Origin: Flammeovirgaceae bacterium UBA2786
GTDB taxonomy: Bacteria; Bacteroidota; Bacteroidia; Cytophagales; Cyclobacteriaceae
Reading direction: 5' to 3'
Length of the DNA stretch: 6,399 bases
Assembly (NCBI GenBank): GCA_002352225.1
Contig: DEIA01000085.1
Coordinates: 1 to 6,399 of the forward strand
Position numbers and translations under genes: made by a program
Part shown: piece by piece, positions 6,290-6,399 of the stretch
How positions within the stretch are numbered: position 1 is the stretch's first letter
How the letters are laid out: every line of letters starts with the position of its first letter
Notes under the pieces: model-generated
The model's input: only the letters and a program-made list of their open reading frames with translations
Database searches by the model: none
What the model was told of the DNA's origin: nothing

Positions 6290-6399
6290 TTACCGTTGTT
6301 CACGTTCACCTAAAATACTTACCGTGTGTTTCGGATACAGGCATAAGTCATAGGTAATTTTTTCTTTAATCGGATAAAAACTCACCAAAACATACACGC
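6290..6399 (-). CDS. C-terminal end of an unidentified protein, cut by the window edge
   Basis: On the minus strand a frame enters from the right edge and runs 35 codons (first complete codon at 6395-6397) to a TAA at 6290-6292. The translation includes 'YVLVSFYPIKEKITYDLCLY' and ends 'VSILGEREQR'. It has a balanced, protein-like composition, while the other two minus-strand frames stop quickly. Its stop lies six bases from the stop of the convergent plus-strand fragment ending at 6283, leaving no room for a separate terminator. I do not recognise the family from this tail. The gene start and most of its body lie outside the window. Confidence 0.5.
   Translation of the reverse strand, partial: VYVLVSFYPIKEKITYDLCLYPKHTVSILGEREQR

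Overview
The window looks like a chromosomal accessory stretch from a member of the Bacteroidota. Two lipoprotein types in it, the BF3164-like six-bladed propeller and the DUF4221 family, belong to this phylum to my knowledge. Both lipoprotein starts encode short signal peptides ending in a lipobox followed by Cys-Ser-Lys. The starts are preceded by A/T-rich sequence with no Shine-Dalgarno motif, which is usual for the phylum. No rRNA, tRNA, CRISPR array or recognisable insertion sequence was seen.

Layout from left to right: (1) bases 1-94 are an unresolved edge. (2) A plus-strand gene (143-1171) encodes a BF3164-like propeller lipoprotein. (3) A region of about 425 bases without an intact gene holds two adjacent perfect inverted repeats (1227-1292) and a minus-strand gene remnant (1342-1581). 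The remnant aligns with the C-terminal end of the next gene and carries an in-frame stop. (4) An intact minus-strand DUF4221-family lipoprotein gene lies at 1597-2739. (5) A minus-strand intrinsic terminator (2772-2795) separates it from the gene upstream. (6) A large minus-strand RND efflux permease gene (2894-5893, 999 residues) has no adaptor or outer-membrane channel gene beside it. (7) Divergent from the permease is a 98-codon plus-strand frame (5987-6283), which aligns with the C-terminal part of the lipoprotein in (2) and looks like the surviving end of a truncated paralogue. (8) At the right edge is the C-terminal end of an unidentified minus-strand gene, six bases from (7).

The window is therefore one RND permease embedded among four propeller-lipoprotein elements of two families: two intact genes and two decaying C-terminal pieces. 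The lipoproteins would sit in the outer membrane or be anchored in the periplasm, and their functions are unknown. The permease would be an inner-membrane proton-driven exporter that takes its adaptor and outer-membrane channel from elsewhere in the genome. Nothing in the sequence proves that the lipoproteins and the permease act together. The lipoprotein genes are visibly more A/T-rich than the permease gene, and the terminator separates their transcription. The clearest message is gene-family turnover (duplication, truncation, decay) around a stand-alone transporter, not a clearly new system.
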